DNA of 58,907 bases from JAFGVL01 sp031553685 (GCA_031553685.1 JAVBLE010000002.1:1-58907); one strand, 5' to 3'; counted from the first letter of the stretch, positions 46,501-52,506 are shown. The notes: a model not told the origin generated them from the letters alone. Numbers and translations are program-made.

Positions 46501-47382
46501 AGGTATGGGTTTAATGGGCAAGAGAAAACTCTGGAACTCAACCCTTCGCATACTACGGCTTTGTTTTGGGAATATGATGGACGATTGGGCAAACGATGGA
46601 ATGTGGACCCTTTGGCAGATCATCCTAAAAATATATCAATTAGTCCTTATGCTGTATTTAAAAATAACCCGATTTTACTAGTAGATCCAATGGGTGCAAT
46701 CTGGGATTCGTCTTCTGTCGCTGGTGTAAACCAAACTTTAACAGAAATCAACACTATGTGTACCTCATTAAATAATCAGATATCGCAAATAAATGCTTCT
46801 CCTGCTGGAATTGATAATGGTAATACTACTTTAACCACAAACCAACAAAATCAAATTGGAGAATTACAATTTAGAATAAATAATTTAAACTCAGCTGTAG
46901 CTGAAATTAATTCTATGAGCATAGATAGAAATAACATATTTGTACTAAATCCAATCAATGGAGGATATGCTCAAACACTTGCTGACCCAATGAATTTGAA
47001 TCGTATAATAATAAGTTATTACGCAGAAGATATTGGTAATAAATTGCATGAAATTAAGCATGGGCATCAAGTTCTGACAGGAGACTTAAGATTTACTCTT
47101 AATGGCCCAGTAGGTTATAATATGGGGGATGAAATAGCTGCATGGACAAGACAATATTCTTATATAGGACAATTGACTGGCTCAAGGGCTCCTGCTCTCG
47201 GAGAACAAACTTATTTATTGAATCAACTAAGTGGAACATTGGGTACCCCTAGACAAATTAATACTCAATATAACATTACTAATCATTCACAAATTACAAT
47301 CCCATTTTTAAGAAGTGTGACAACGGGACCAACACCTCAAATGACAAATGATCGATTATATCCAAGCATTATACCAGACTAA
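37510..47382 (+). CDS. Giant Rhs/YD-repeat protein with beta-propeller and metallopeptidase-like toxin tip
   Basis: A 3290-residue protein. The signal peptide (LFLCLLLLLSVSSSLHA) is followed by an FN3-like and Cys-rich N-terminal half (CEEPKTCEEKCLDKDNPEEC). YD repeats begin at about residue 1440 (LYYYDQAGNLVKTIPPEGVE). They are interrupted from about 1527 to 2383 by a BNR/Ycf48-like propeller with many Asp-box copies (TTDGGASW, TIDGGNSW, STDGGVSW, TTDGGNNW, SIDGGVTW), and then resume (FYYDRLGRLVASQNSKQHS). The Rhs-associated core runs from DFYPFGMPLVGR through YGFNGQEKT and RWNVDPL to LLVDPMG (about 2980-3065). The C-terminal ~220 residues form a tip with HEIKH (3180-3184) and DE (3207-3208), a zincin signature. 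The tip DNA is more AT-rich than the core. The shell should enclose and release the tip toxin, as in Tc/Rhs toxins. Confidence 0.88.
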   Translation: MVTILPINYLKRQGILNKTLFLCLLLLLSVSSSLHAFHYTDVPTGFRICNKTAANEYKVCWDKNIADADEYQLEWVHVNNYSEANKPAPKLPYNFRFNSTRISTKDCFYSVASVFEKGTVLFRIRAIKYTETGQIIAGKWSNEEAGDDAMAYTGAKISITNSDIHTADKLNWQYIANYAEGGKKKEVISYYDGSMRSHQMVTRINSDEKSAIVGETFYDHQGRAAMQALPVPADDSRLQYYKNFNQSSNGVTYGRNNFDKSSEAPCSVLADTMARVSGASRYYSPNNPDVNTGFNRFIPDAGGYPFSQTEYEPDNTGRIRRQGGVGQKYQLGSKHETKYFYGKPAQEELNRMFASEVGYNSHYQKNVVHDANGQLSVSYLDMQGKVIATSLAGGTPEGMDSLRSKQNGKRLEINIIDNQPIAVGANKYTSVYHHLSTTADTHNFTYSLPASSFSSIDDISLPKDTCLDCIYDLVIDIKNECGERPTSVKITSAYDTTKVSGLPVRITLGSMDSIVCGKITKDIKFTFDAYLNVGKYTISRTISVNNDAHIDNYLNTHTKLVNMAEVIREKIAEVNFDLCEEPKTCEEKCLDKDNPEECILNCRLGSEYINTCSLQENMLASDYIPTVVKPTDDKGTTTWPDFKKEAGDSGQYALYKINDDGSYTYYDESSVFSPTEKAKVLNSNIGYIFRDGEGNELGIKEIVESFNPEWATLLAKLLHPERSCLEACNEPANELSQRYDFIIRYTDSYEEAYKRGLLNPLGPKYGTLAYLDPFFATGGKGYGKRNEILSYMNSSFVYGQPPSSLTIWEQAVYMAYRAELDVTVSPETEQQYIAKARNYEFNPQLQKDNNVECVCVRDRVWEYFRALYLGKKGGIEANLEGCRSSIPTGKTQRIQASYYTEKEKEIINTSMTKKDDLINLGVDPDAKVKDICTQQAEAQANNILKQLEGCLDITKKDASDTLKWNKYNPQYKALREAFVNIMIQTCDGGHMFGASNLPSGATPVQGGYYSFADAMTGILRDTGDTTKFTLRCNPDLITFPKPYDYEYNSYTNYKVIDSCGCNTLLQANAEYEQEKKVSGKLPKGITSGQKYFAWKYGYTIDNYLAKLCLCTNAFKTVGNNSWNTEAKAMLKRSHEYIPTELNCDVCIDCRDIQLAMADFNAKPWVKKLSIFTSLFDTGLDEYNRQRMLTNYLNNRFNLNKSYLDYMELSGKCKATSQNPYCELTPEALSLQKLLNEVIIQGEITGRGCEPISKAIKESKIFPVAAGCCEEYSFEPTVINSNTVSIKIAGQEGCNKTDCEITLQFTDTKPGYNLSNIVPLFENIRAVKEPSSSSDNKYYFHIDAHVAYKGSVDKTVLLGSVCFPIEECYDENSSNITLCDRKTPEPNLCKENLVRVVVETVKTQYKEYTDSITNAFRDMYTNKCLANTGGEIFKMKFIDSERHYTLYYYDQAGNLVKTIPPEGVELITNTEVLKQINDDRKYRIQTVFTNHRMATRYLYNSLNQLVAQYMPDHEAFDGKSVKQGYGLPPGMDISSTAFADDDNGILFGIDPEDKTKGLIYTTADGGASWSAVKTSGVKSLNAVCKVPGVNALWAVGNAGTIATAVDGGDWVTKIHPDKPDFIGINMVDANNGYIFTRDGRIYRKINDGNWSSAGRIDNTNTNIILEKVYFKDPASGIAVGSDDSNSTGVVYETTDNIKWELQTPKKLPKVTAVHMLSNTQGYAICENGLIMETIDGGNSWKQKNRMSSSPAPVIRKIHFFTPDRAIAIDKNNYLITTSNGGYSWAVTNLIYSRTAVTDFSVVPGTGIAYAVANENGANYLYKMNGAGSYWIKELKATSPEPVTIPTGDKITGLYYSSATRAYAVTSGGKILKTFDGWQSHLSGGSLESAVTEALSISEKNANTLIVVTPSRKWNVVSSEDGITAQPTDNAATYTATALIPGSNNAIVAANGSLFVDSNLSLPKPIVFKPMNNVYALGNLSVAVGDNGTILYRNGSGSNNLWTIASTPFRDNLLSACVKTGNAIVVGSVGGKLYVNEDILSSASSWQANDYNSAITDIAYLANDGISLIATEDGDIYPKADGVYTTNSMREGNANGKRINDILVYDSNRVITVGNEGEILTSQYPAAWASETGKRADALFVDAAQTPDGTLYAITHSANLGYAIEKSTDGGVSWVPQWTGSNELKSIEFVDENTGLVAGAGIMLKTTDGGNNWNSFGNAGSHTLNDVYMDGAGKYYTVGNNGVILSSAGSQSVNGDISGTNLNAVYFLKGKNIGFIAGDNGLILKTTDGKKWEIMKPDKTKPDTTNWVTYLWNNPSKPSSLYGIYAADPVTAYAAGDGGVLLKSIDGGVTWSSRESNTGNGLTQMQVKTDGTLVLSGNSSAMLQYRDGTDGFSMRFYYDRLGRLVASQNSKQHSMYPQRYSYTVYDPIGRVVEAGEIEAGQEPTQELMRNPNFPANWGGNRYQLTRTVYDRSISTTISNQFTGKEQQNLRNRVASVIYQDTYSDDNTVYNHATHYSYDIHGNVKELIQDNPELALLKQQYKKLHYDYDLVSGNVNMVSYQKGAPDQFYHRYEYDADNRITRVYTSPNGSDWENDASYQYYKHGPLARTELGQNKVQGVDYAYTLQGWIKGVNSPTLTLPGTSTPLSDQGACAQDVFGYSLHYNKYDYKPINSAADFFSAVSAGAPMVDLYNGNISRMATALSEKIPNAQAYNFGTQVSDFKYDELNRLVASTKVSGKGADNAYATTYSYDANGNIETLTRKDGNGQPMDNLAYHYTKDGNDKILNNRLLHVNDGAQSAPKLGDIYDQGAYAQNDLENLNYAYDKIGNLIKDNQEEIAEIKWNVQGKVQAIIRKAESQKSNLYFTYDAMGNRVSKTEQYKVPVGGVSAITTYYVRDAQGNVMAVYEDVKRSSSESFALKEQHLYGSSRLGIRQVNLALYPSVVYPQTTEKNYELTNHLGNVLAVVSDKKETNGDAKILSATDFYPFGMPLVGRVYKGDGYRYGFNGQEKTLELNPSHTTALFWEYDGRLGKRWNVDPLADHPKNISISPYAVFKNNPILLVDPMGAIWDSSSVAGVNQTLTEINTMCTSLNNQISQINASPAGIDNGNTTLTTNQQNQIGELQFRINNLNSAVAEINSMSIDRNNIFVLNPINGGYAQTLADPMNLNRIIISYYAEDIGNKLHEIKHGHQVLTGDLRFTLNGPVGYNMGDEIAAWTRQYSYIGQLTGSRAPALGEQTYLLNQLSGTLGTPRQINTQYNITNHSQITIPFLRSVTTGPTPQMTNDRLYPSIIPD
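45423..45445 (+). repeat. Interspersed ACTTCGACTCCGCTCA repeat inserted in frame in the Rhs gene
   Basis: CACTTCGACTCCGCTCAGTG plus ACC is a frequent dispersed Bacteroidota repeat. Here it is translated as TSTPLSD between LTLPG and QGACAQDVFGYSLHYNKYD, an otherwise conserved part of the YD shell. Confidence 0.65.
46453..46690 (+). other. Active-tip junction: shared PFGM site and Rhs-core homology
   Basis: CCATTCGGGATGC starts the segment shared with three inverted copies: CCATTCGGTATGC (complement of 53767-53779), CCATTCGGAATGC (complement of 52459-52471) and TCATTCGGTATGC (complement of 51109-51121). Homology with silent module 1 continues for about 160 bp to the WNVDP/WNLDP codons. Upstream of the site the four copies are unrelated. 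This is the proposed crossover region for tip switching. Confidence 0.65.
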
Positions 47383-47384
47383 TC

Positions 47385-47966
47385 ATGAGAAATTTATTGA
47401 TATATTTATTTTTTTTGTTTGTACAAATAGGTTTTATTTCTTGCAACAGAAATATATATGGAGCGTATCACTATGTCAATCCAGAGAGTAATATACTATT
47501 AAATCTCACATTTAATCAAGATTCTACATTCAAATTGAATGGTCAGACAAGTTGCACACAGTTCTTTTATGAAGGAAGTTGGAAAAAGGTAAAAACGGAA
47601 TTATTCGACTGTTATTTGATTAATGATACAAATAAAATGGTGTTAGATACTGTACGGCAGTTATACTTTTATTTTAAACAAAATAAAATTCAATATTCTA
47701 TACAAAATGAAGAATATATGCTTGAATATATAGAAAATGATACCATCTGTTATACGCCTGCAAAAAAGTTCTTATTAAAAGGACTTCCCTTTACAAGGGA
47801 CAATATTCTTACTCCCAATAATATCAGTGAAGAAAGAGCAAAATATATAAGAAAAGATTTTATTGGTAAGTATGGGAAAAAACTGTTTATAGAAACCTTT
47901 GGAGACGGTAAAAACATGAAAAGAGCAATGGAAAATCTAAAAAAAAATAATTGTTCTCATAGATAG
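47385..47966 (+). CDS. Putative immunity lipoprotein for the metallopeptidase-like Rhs tip
   Basis: A protein of 193 residues starting 2 bp after the Rhs stop. The N-terminal signal LIYLFFLFVQIGFISC ends in a lipobox Cys. The mature protein is a small beta domain (SNILLNLTFNQDSTFKLNGQ, FYEGSWKKVKTELFDCYLIN) and a basic helical tail. Position directly after a toxin-tip coding region is the standard place for immunity genes. Lipidation suggests it would block a toxin acting in the periplasm or at the envelope. The AT-rich composition matches the tip, not the shell. No immunity family is recognised. Confidence 0.6.
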   Translation: MRNLLIYLFFLFVQIGFISCNRNIYGAYHYVNPESNILLNLTFNQDSTFKLNGQTSCTQFFYEGSWKKVKTELFDCYLINDTNKMVLDTVRQLYFYFKQNKIQYSIQNEEYMLEYIENDTICYTPAKKFLLKGLPFTRDNILTPNNISEERAKYIRKDFIGKYGKKLFIETFGDGKNMKRAMENLKKNNCSHR

Positions 47967-47982
47967 GGTAACGGGGTATCCG

Positions 47983-48060
47983 TCCTGCCGAATTTGTAAT
48001 TCGGCAGAGTAAGTATAAGCATTTGTAATGCGAAAAACGGATTAAAAAATCTGAATATCG
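47983..48060 (+). repeat. Module-end repeat R1 (plus orientation, shortened)
   Basis: Contains the hairpins CTGCCGAATT-TGT-AATTCGGCAG (47983-48005), GCATT-TGT-AATGC (48018-48030) and CGGATTAAAAAATCTG (48037-48052), in the same order relative to its toxin-immunity module as R2-R4. It lacks the GCAAGTTGGAAACTTGC-type hairpin and diverges after GAATATCG. Confidence 0.75.
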
Positions 48061-48140
48061 CAGCTGGCGCGGTTTTGCAAATATAAGTGTTCTAAACCTT
48101 GTAAAGCAGCTCTGTTAATAGGCTGCAAGCCATATTTAAT

Positions 48141-48302
48141 CCAGCCCAACGGCAAGTGAAGCGTCGCCTTGGGTTAGTATGTTATCCAATAAATACGCGC
48201 CCTGAAGGGGCAATTTATATCGAATTAGATTATGCTGGGCTTGCAGCCCGATTTATGGCGATTGCCATATCACACAACCCAAGGCGTTGCCGTTGGGCTG
48301 GG
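48141..48302. repeat. Large inverted repeat in the gap before the recombinase
   Basis: CCAGCCCAACGGCAA + CGCCTTGGGTT on the left (48141-48175) matches AACCCAAGGCG + TTGCCGTTGGGCTGG on the right (48276-48302), with 9 extra bases on the left. The loop holds GCCCTGAAGGGGC and GGGCTTGCAGCCC palindromes. Apart from this and R1, the 499-bp gap 47967-48465 has no gene. Confidence 0.7.
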
Positions 48303-48465
48303 TTAACAAGGGTTTTCAACCCGAGAAACAAGGTTTCGAACACTTATGTTTTGCAAACCGTGCCAATCAAGGTTGACATTTGCAAAAATGGATGTGAAAA
48401 TAACCTGTTTCTAATTATCAAACAAGACCAATTTGAAAAATAATTAGTCTTGTTTTAGGTTTAAA

Positions 48466-49578
48466 CTACTCAGCACCGATAGTCTTCTTATGCAATTCCT
48501 TCATTTTCTTGTGATACATTTGTGTTTCTTCATCTATCACCGACTGCGCATATTCTACATATCGGAAAAACTCTTTACTGCCGGCTGCATGTCCCGAAAT
48601 CTTGCGTACAATATTTTCGGGCATACCCAGTGATAACATATTGGTTATTGCCGTCCGCCTCATAGTGTGTGCGGTTATCATATCTGCCAAGGTATAATGG
48701 GTTTTGGTTGTTTTGTCTTTATAGATAATCATTTGCTTTCCGCGTTTTTCCCGTATTTTCTTGATCTCATAATTGCTTGGGATACACTGCCCGAATCTTT
48801 TCAACAGAACATTAAACCTTGAAATGCTGATTGGAGGGAAAAGCGTTTTATTTGTATTGTTCTTGTTGTAATACCGCTTCACAATTTCCACAGCATAGTC
48901 GGGCAATAACACTGTGGTATAAACATTTGTCTTTTTCGATTTTACTTGTTGGAGGTAATAGTGATTGTCTTTCTTAAGGATATTTTTCCCTGAAAGGGTA
49001 AGCAAATCCGAAATCCTTAGCGCTACAGTACAGCCAAAAACAAAAATATCCCGAATTGTTTTTAAACCGTCACTGATATTTTTATTGAGTTCCTTATCAT
49101 AAATCAAATAATTCAGTTGGCTTGGCGAGAGTACAATGATGGGTATATCTTGTTTCTCACAATAAAAGAGTTTATGGAAATTGCCCACCATAATGTGTTT
49201 TTCGTTTGCAAGATAATTCATAAAAACCTTGAATATTTTAATGTAAAAACCGACCGCATTGTCAAAGCAACCCCTGTCGTTATACAAATACGAAGTGTAC
49301 TTGTTATAAAACATGAGCCAATATTTGGCTGCTTTTTCTCTTTCTTTTTGCGTCAGGTTACTGTCTATAAACAATCTGATTTTAAAGTTCTTTTCTTCAC
49401 AGAATTTTTGGATAACATTCCTCACCGTAACATAATTCCACACAGTTCCTTCGCTTATTTTGCTGCCGTCTTTTTTCCTGCGGATACCTGAAAAAGAATT
49501 GTTGATAAACTCGGTAAATAGTTGAAAGAAAACTTCTTGTTCCAGTTCTTTGGTTTTTCGGGTAATGTTGATTTTCAT
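48466..49578 (-). CDS. Tyrosine recombinase between active and silent Rhs tips
   Basis: A 370-residue tyrosine site-specific recombinase. The N-terminal core-binding domain is helical (EGTVWNYVTVRNVIQKFCEE). The catalytic domain has R188 in ALRISDLL, a KSKKT lysine region near 213-217, H304 and R307 in AHTMRRTA, H330 in ISGHAAGS and nucleophile Y340 in FFRYVEY. The complete set suggests an active enzyme. Start taken at ATG 49578 (MKINITRK); ATG 49587 is possible. A TAGGTTTG box lies 25 bp upstream. It lies between the active Rhs tip (plus) and the three silent tips (minus), exactly where a tip-inverting enzyme would be expected. It could alternatively be a remnant of an unrelated element. Confidence 0.88.
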   Translation of the reverse strand: MKINITRKTKELEQEVFFQLFTEFINNSFSGIRRKKDGSKISEGTVWNYVTVRNVIQKFCEEKNFKIRLFIDSNLTQKEREKAAKYWLMFYNKYTSYLYNDRGCFDNAVGFYIKIFKVFMNYLANEKHIMVGNFHKLFYCEKQDIPIIVLSPSQLNYLIYDKELNKNISDGLKTIRDIFVFGCTVALRISDLLTLSGKNILKKDNHYYLQQVKSKKTNVYTTVLLPDYAVEIVKRYYNKNNTNKTLFPPISISRFNVLLKRFGQCIPSNYEIKKIREKRGKQMIIYKDKTTKTHYTLADMITAHTMRRTAITNMLSLGMPENIVRKISGHAAGSKEFFRYVEYAQSVIDEETQMYHKKMKELHKKTIGAE

Positions 49579-49602
49579 AGTATGCATATTTAAAAGAAAC
49601 TG

Positions 49603-49610
49603 CAAACCTA
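49603..49610 (-). promoter_or_regulatory. Putative -7 box of the tyrosine recombinase
   Basis: TAGGTTTG on the minus strand matches TAnnTTTG, 25 bp before ATG 49578 and 16 bp before ATG 49587. Confidence 0.5.
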
Positions 49611-49640
49611 ACATCACTTTTCTAATTTTCCATAAAATAA

Positions 49641-49674
49641 AAAAGTTTACCGAAAACTTTTTCAGTAAACTTTT
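49641..49674. repeat. 34-bp near-perfect palindrome beside the recombinase gene
   Basis: AAAAGTTTAC, C, GAAAA and central CT are mirrored by TTTTC, A, GTAAACTTTT. It lies between R2 and the recombinase promoter. It could be a terminator for the silent module 3 operon or a recombinase binding site. Confidence 0.6.
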
Positions 49675-49681
49675 ATGATGG

Positions 49682-49798
49682 GCAAGTTGGAAACTTGCTT
49701 TTAGCTACAACACAGCCAGAGGATATTCGGATTTTTTAATCCGTTTTTTTGCATTACAAATGCTTATACTCTACTCTGCCGAATTATAAATTCGGCAG
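49682..49798 (-). repeat. Module-end repeat R2
   Basis: Four hairpins in order (plus-strand view): GCAAGTTGGAAACTTGC (49682-49698), CGGATTTTTTAATCCG (49728-49743), GCATT-ACA-AATGC (49751-49763) and CTGCCGAATT-ATA-AATTCGGCAG (49776-49798). The inter-hairpin spacers TTTTAGCTACAACACAGCC and TTATACTCTA are also shared with R3. Confidence 0.85.
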
Positions 49799-49814
49799 GA
49801 CGGAGGAAATTACC

Positions 49815-50246
49815 CTAAGAAATGTTTCTGAAAATTAGAAACAAAATTCCGATCAAAATGAAAAAGCCACTAAGAATAAGCATAAACCAACGGAGGATTT
49901 GCTGTTTTTTTACAAATATGAGAAATTTGTCCGTTCTTTCTTTATCATAAACTACCTCAATTTTACTTCCAACAGGCAAATTTGTCTGGTCGCCAAAATC
50001 ACTAACTTGTTTTATTGTTTTTCCATGATAATCAACATACATTATCTCATATTCGTAGTAAATAATAGAGAATTCATCTGCGCCGACAAGACTATCACTC
50101 TTTTTCTTTTGTTTATTGGTAATAATGGCTAGTGTTTTAATGCCTTTCTGTATTATCTTCTTCGTTTGCAGAAATAGTATCAAACTATAAACAAAAAGAA
50201 TTAATCCGCCAATGATGAAAACACTTGCGATAATTAAATATTTCAT
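49815..50246 (-). CDS. Putative immunity protein of silent module 3 (DUF3592-like membrane protein)
   Basis: A 143-residue protein. It has an N-terminal membrane helix (YLIIASVFIIGGLILFVYSLIL), an extracytoplasmic or cytoplasmic beta domain (SIIYYEYEIMYVDYHGKTIK, VGSKIEVVYDKERTDKFLI) and a C-terminal helix (LRWFMLILSGFFILIGILFLIF). This is the DUF3592 layout. The start overlaps the stop of the module 3 toxin by 4 bp (ATGA). DUF3592 proteins are not all immunity proteins, but this tight coupling to a toxin tip and the membrane location make immunity likely. Followed by repeat R2. Confidence 0.6.
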   Translation of the reverse strand: MKYLIIASVFIIGGLILFVYSLILFLQTKKIIQKGIKTLAIITNKQKKKSDSLVGADEFSIIYYEYEIMYVDYHGKTIKQVSDFGDQTNLPVGSKIEVVYDKERTDKFLIFVKKQQILRWFMLILSGFFILIGILFLIFRNIS

Positions 50247-51127
50247 TCTCCCTCCTTTCCTGTTGTCAAGAGATTATACAATCCCTTTAAATCTACACCT
50301 ATTTGAACTTTTACGCCTAGTTTAAGTCCTAAATGAACATCCGTTTTGTCAAAAACATCTTGTTTTACTCCAATATCATAACTGCCGTCAAGAAAAGACC
50401 ATTCTCCTTTCTTATTCTGAACAGCCCATGCAGAACCAGATACTTCAAATAATTTTGTGAACTGAGCCTTACTTTCAACTGAAGCAAAAGTGAATTTGTC
50501 TAAATTAGGGGTTTCTAATTTCATTACATTTTGTGCATCACTAAAATCAAAATCTATAGCAGAAAGACTTCCGTTAATATCCAACCCACCTTTACTACCA
50601 ACAGTAACTCTTCCTTCTGCTTTTAATGCTCTTACACTCGCTTGTCCTGTATTTAAAGTTAAATCAGCACCTGCTAATTCTGCTCCAATTTTCCCTTGAA
50701 CATATTTTGTTGCCTTAAACTCAAGTCCAACTCCTGCTGAAACTCCAACTTTAACCTTGACAGTACCCATTAAATTACCAGCTGCTTGACACAGGTTATC
50801 AACAGGTTCTGTTATCATTTTCCTAAAAAAATAGTCAGATAAACCTTGTGGATAGGAGGAGCTGAAATATGGAAAATCGATATTTCCATCATGGTCAATA
50901 TTTAGAATCGGATTATTCCCAAAAGCACCATAATTAGAACGAGTAGTATTAATTACAGGATCAATATTCCATCTCCTACCCAACCTCGTATCATACCCAT
51001 AATCCCCAAAAGCCAAATGATTCCCATCGCCTTTAACCTCATCATCTCGCTCATGCCCACCGAAGCCATACCTATATCCGGCAGGTTTGTACTTCCTTCC
51101 CACCATTGGCATACCGAATGAATACAC
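50243..51127 (-). CDS. Silent Rhs tip module 3: partial Rhs core plus unknown toxin domain
   Basis: A 294-residue frame that has no signal peptide or YD shell and begins inside the shared core at SFGMPMVGRKYKPAGYRYGF. The core is short (GHERDDEVKG, DTRLGRRWNIDP, GAFGNNPILNIDHDG). The C-terminal ~220 residues (DFPYFSSSYPQGL onward) are beta-rich with alternating Gly/Val strands (VKVKVGVSAGVGLEFKATKY; VHLGLKLGVKVQIGVDLKG), unlike usual nuclease tips, and could form a membrane-active sheet. It has no normal start; the nominal one is GTG. Orientation is opposite to the active Rhs gene. Expressed only if joined to the Rhs shell, by the proposed inversion. Confidence 0.65.
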   Translation of the reverse strand: MYSFGMPMVGRKYKPAGYRYGFGGHERDDEVKGDGNHLAFGDYGYDTRLGRRWNIDPVINTTRSNYGAFGNNPILNIDHDGNIDFPYFSSSYPQGLSDYFFRKMITEPVDNLCQAAGNLMGTVKVKVGVSAGVGLEFKATKYVQGKIGAELAGADLTLNTGQASVRALKAEGRVTVGSKGGLDINGSLSAIDFDFSDAQNVMKLETPNLDKFTFASVESKAQFTKLFEVSGSAWAVQNKKGEWSFLDGSYDIGVKQDVFDKTDVHLGLKLGVKVQIGVDLKGLYNLLTTGKEGE

Positions 51128-51156
51128 AAAAACAACCTACTTTCACACTCTTTTTT

Positions 51157-51273
51157 GCAAGTTGGAATCTTGCTTTTAGCTACAACACAGCCAGAGGATA
51201 TTCGGATTTTTTAATCCGTTTTTTCGCATTACAAATGCTTATACTCTACTCTGCCGAATTACAAATCCGGCAG
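51157..51273 (-). repeat. Module-end repeat R3
   Basis: Same four-hairpin series as R2: GCAAGTTGGAATCTTGC (51157-51173), CGGATTTTTTAATCCG (51203-51218), GCATTACAAATGC (51226-51238) and CTGCCGAATTACAAATCCGG plus CAG (51251-51273). Compensating or partly paired changes suggest that structure is maintained. Confidence 0.85.
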
Positions 51274-51291
51274 GACAGAGAACACTACCCG

Positions 51292-51516
51292 CTATCTCTG
51301 CAATTTACAATTAACACCAATTTTTTCAGCTTCTTCTAAAAAATCCTGAGCCAAATCTATGTTATCAATTTCAATAATTACCTTCTTGTCATCCAAAAGA
51401 GAATCTACATTTAATTTTGATTCCTTCAAAGATTTTCCGAGCATATCAACTTGAAGTTTTGTTAGAGAAACTTTTTCTAATCCTTCTCTCCAACTTTCTA
51501 ATATTATTTTTGCCAT
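51292..51516 (-). CDS. Putative immunity protein of silent module 2 (74 aa)
   Basis: A protein of 74 residues (MAKIILESWREGLEKVSLTK start; IDLAQDFLEEAEKIGVNCKL end). The size, alpha-beta pattern and final 'helix-GVxCKL' strand resemble the ribosomal L7/L12 C-terminal-like fold used by some small immunity proteins. It begins 4 bp after the module 2 toxin stop and ends just before repeat R3. No signal peptide: it would protect in the cytoplasm, suggesting a cytoplasm-acting toxin. Immunity role inferred from position. Confidence 0.6.
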   Translation of the reverse strand: MAKIILESWREGLEKVSLTKLQVDMLGKSLKESKLNVDSLLDDKKVIIEIDNIDLAQDFLEEAEKIGVNCKLQR

Positions 51517-51520
51517 ATGT

Positions 51521-52462
51521 TTAGTCTACTTTGATTGTTATAGGTGATGGTACTTGACCTTTATATTTACCTGTTGTCCTTTTGCCACCTTGAATAATTA
51601 CTTCTTTTGCATTGTGTTGTCTGCCTAAATCTTTTGCCATATCCCATAAAGCTTCTCTACCAACCTGTCCAGCAGAAGAACCCTGTAAGTGCAATTGATT
51701 TAAATATAATTTACCATCTTTGACCGCAAAATTTGTAATACCTTCAATTGTTTCGTTACCAATTTTCGATGAAAATGTCATCACATCACCTTCAATTGTA
51801 CCAATTTTTACGATGTTTTCTATCTTTGCAACATTGGTTGTTGCAGTTAACCCTTTTCTTGATTGTATTAACTGCATTTTTTGTCCCACTTTCTTGTCTA
51901 TTGACCTTTCCAGTTTATTATATGCAGTCATAGTCATATCTATTGCTACAATTTCGGCATAAGTACGCATACTTTCCTCATTCCGAGTTTCATATGTAGT
52001 ATTAAAATCAGCCTTACCAGTAGCAAACATTACAGCAGCCTCTTTCATCTCTTCGTAAGAGTTGAAACATATTCCTTGATTTCCGTATTGTCCTTGTTGT
52101 GAGTTTTCCGGCTTCAACCAAAATTGATGAGTATCTGTTAGCCTTTCAAAAAAAGTATTACTAAAAGATTTTCTTTTTATGACAACCTTATTATCTGACA
52201 AATTGTATGTATATGTAGCCCACTCTAATCCCTCTAACTCAACTCCATCAATAACTCTATTTTCAGAGAAAGCATATGAAGAATTATATGGATAAGAGGA
52301 AAATAAAGGATCTACAGCAAAGAATCTTCCCAATCTTGGGTCGTGCATTCTGTACTTGTAATTTACAGAATTTCCTTCGCCTTTAATTTCATTATCAGCT
52401 TCTTGGTCTTGGAATCCATACCGATATTCGGTAGGTTTGTACTTCCTTCCCGGCATCTGCAT
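51521..52462 (-). CDS. Silent Rhs tip module 2: partial Rhs core plus unknown toxin domain
   Basis: A 313-residue frame beginning inside the shared sequence as PFGMQMPGRKYKPTEYRYGF. It has a recognisable Rhs core (YKYRMHDPRLGRFFAVDPLF, YAFSENRVIDGVELEGLEW) but no signal peptide or shell. The last ~110 residues hold an uncharacterised toxin-like domain ending GREALWDMAKDLGRQHNAKE, VIIQGGKRTTGKYKG and QVPSPITIKV, with conserved-looking Arg, Gln-His, Lys and Gly-Gly residues suggesting an enzyme. Similar ends occur on other Bacteroidota Rhs proteins from memory. Encoded opposite to the active gene, followed by its own small cytoplasmic immunity candidate. Confidence 0.68.
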   Translation of the reverse strand: MQMPGRKYKPTEYRYGFQDQEADNEIKGEGNSVNYKYRMHDPRLGRFFAVDPLFSSYPYNSSYAFSENRVIDGVELEGLEWATYTYNLSDNKVVIKRKSFSNTFFERLTDTHQFWLKPENSQQGQYGNQGICFNSYEEMKEAAVMFATGKADFNTTYETRNEESMRTYAEIVAIDMTMTAYNKLERSIDKKVGQKMQLIQSRKGLTATTNVAKIENIVKIGTIEGDVMTFSSKIGNETIEGITNFAVKDGKLYLNQLHLQGSSAGQVGREALWDMAKDLGRQHNAKEVIIQGGKRTTGKYKGQVPSPITIKVD

Positions 52463-52506
52463 TCCGAATGGAGAGCTGAAAATAGGTTACTTTTACACTC
52501 TTTTTT

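Noticed and set aside
48156..48443. 95-aa plus ORF before the tyrosine recombinase
   Set aside because: It is a translation of the GCCCTGAAGGGGC / GGGCTTGCAGCCC repeats and not a gene.
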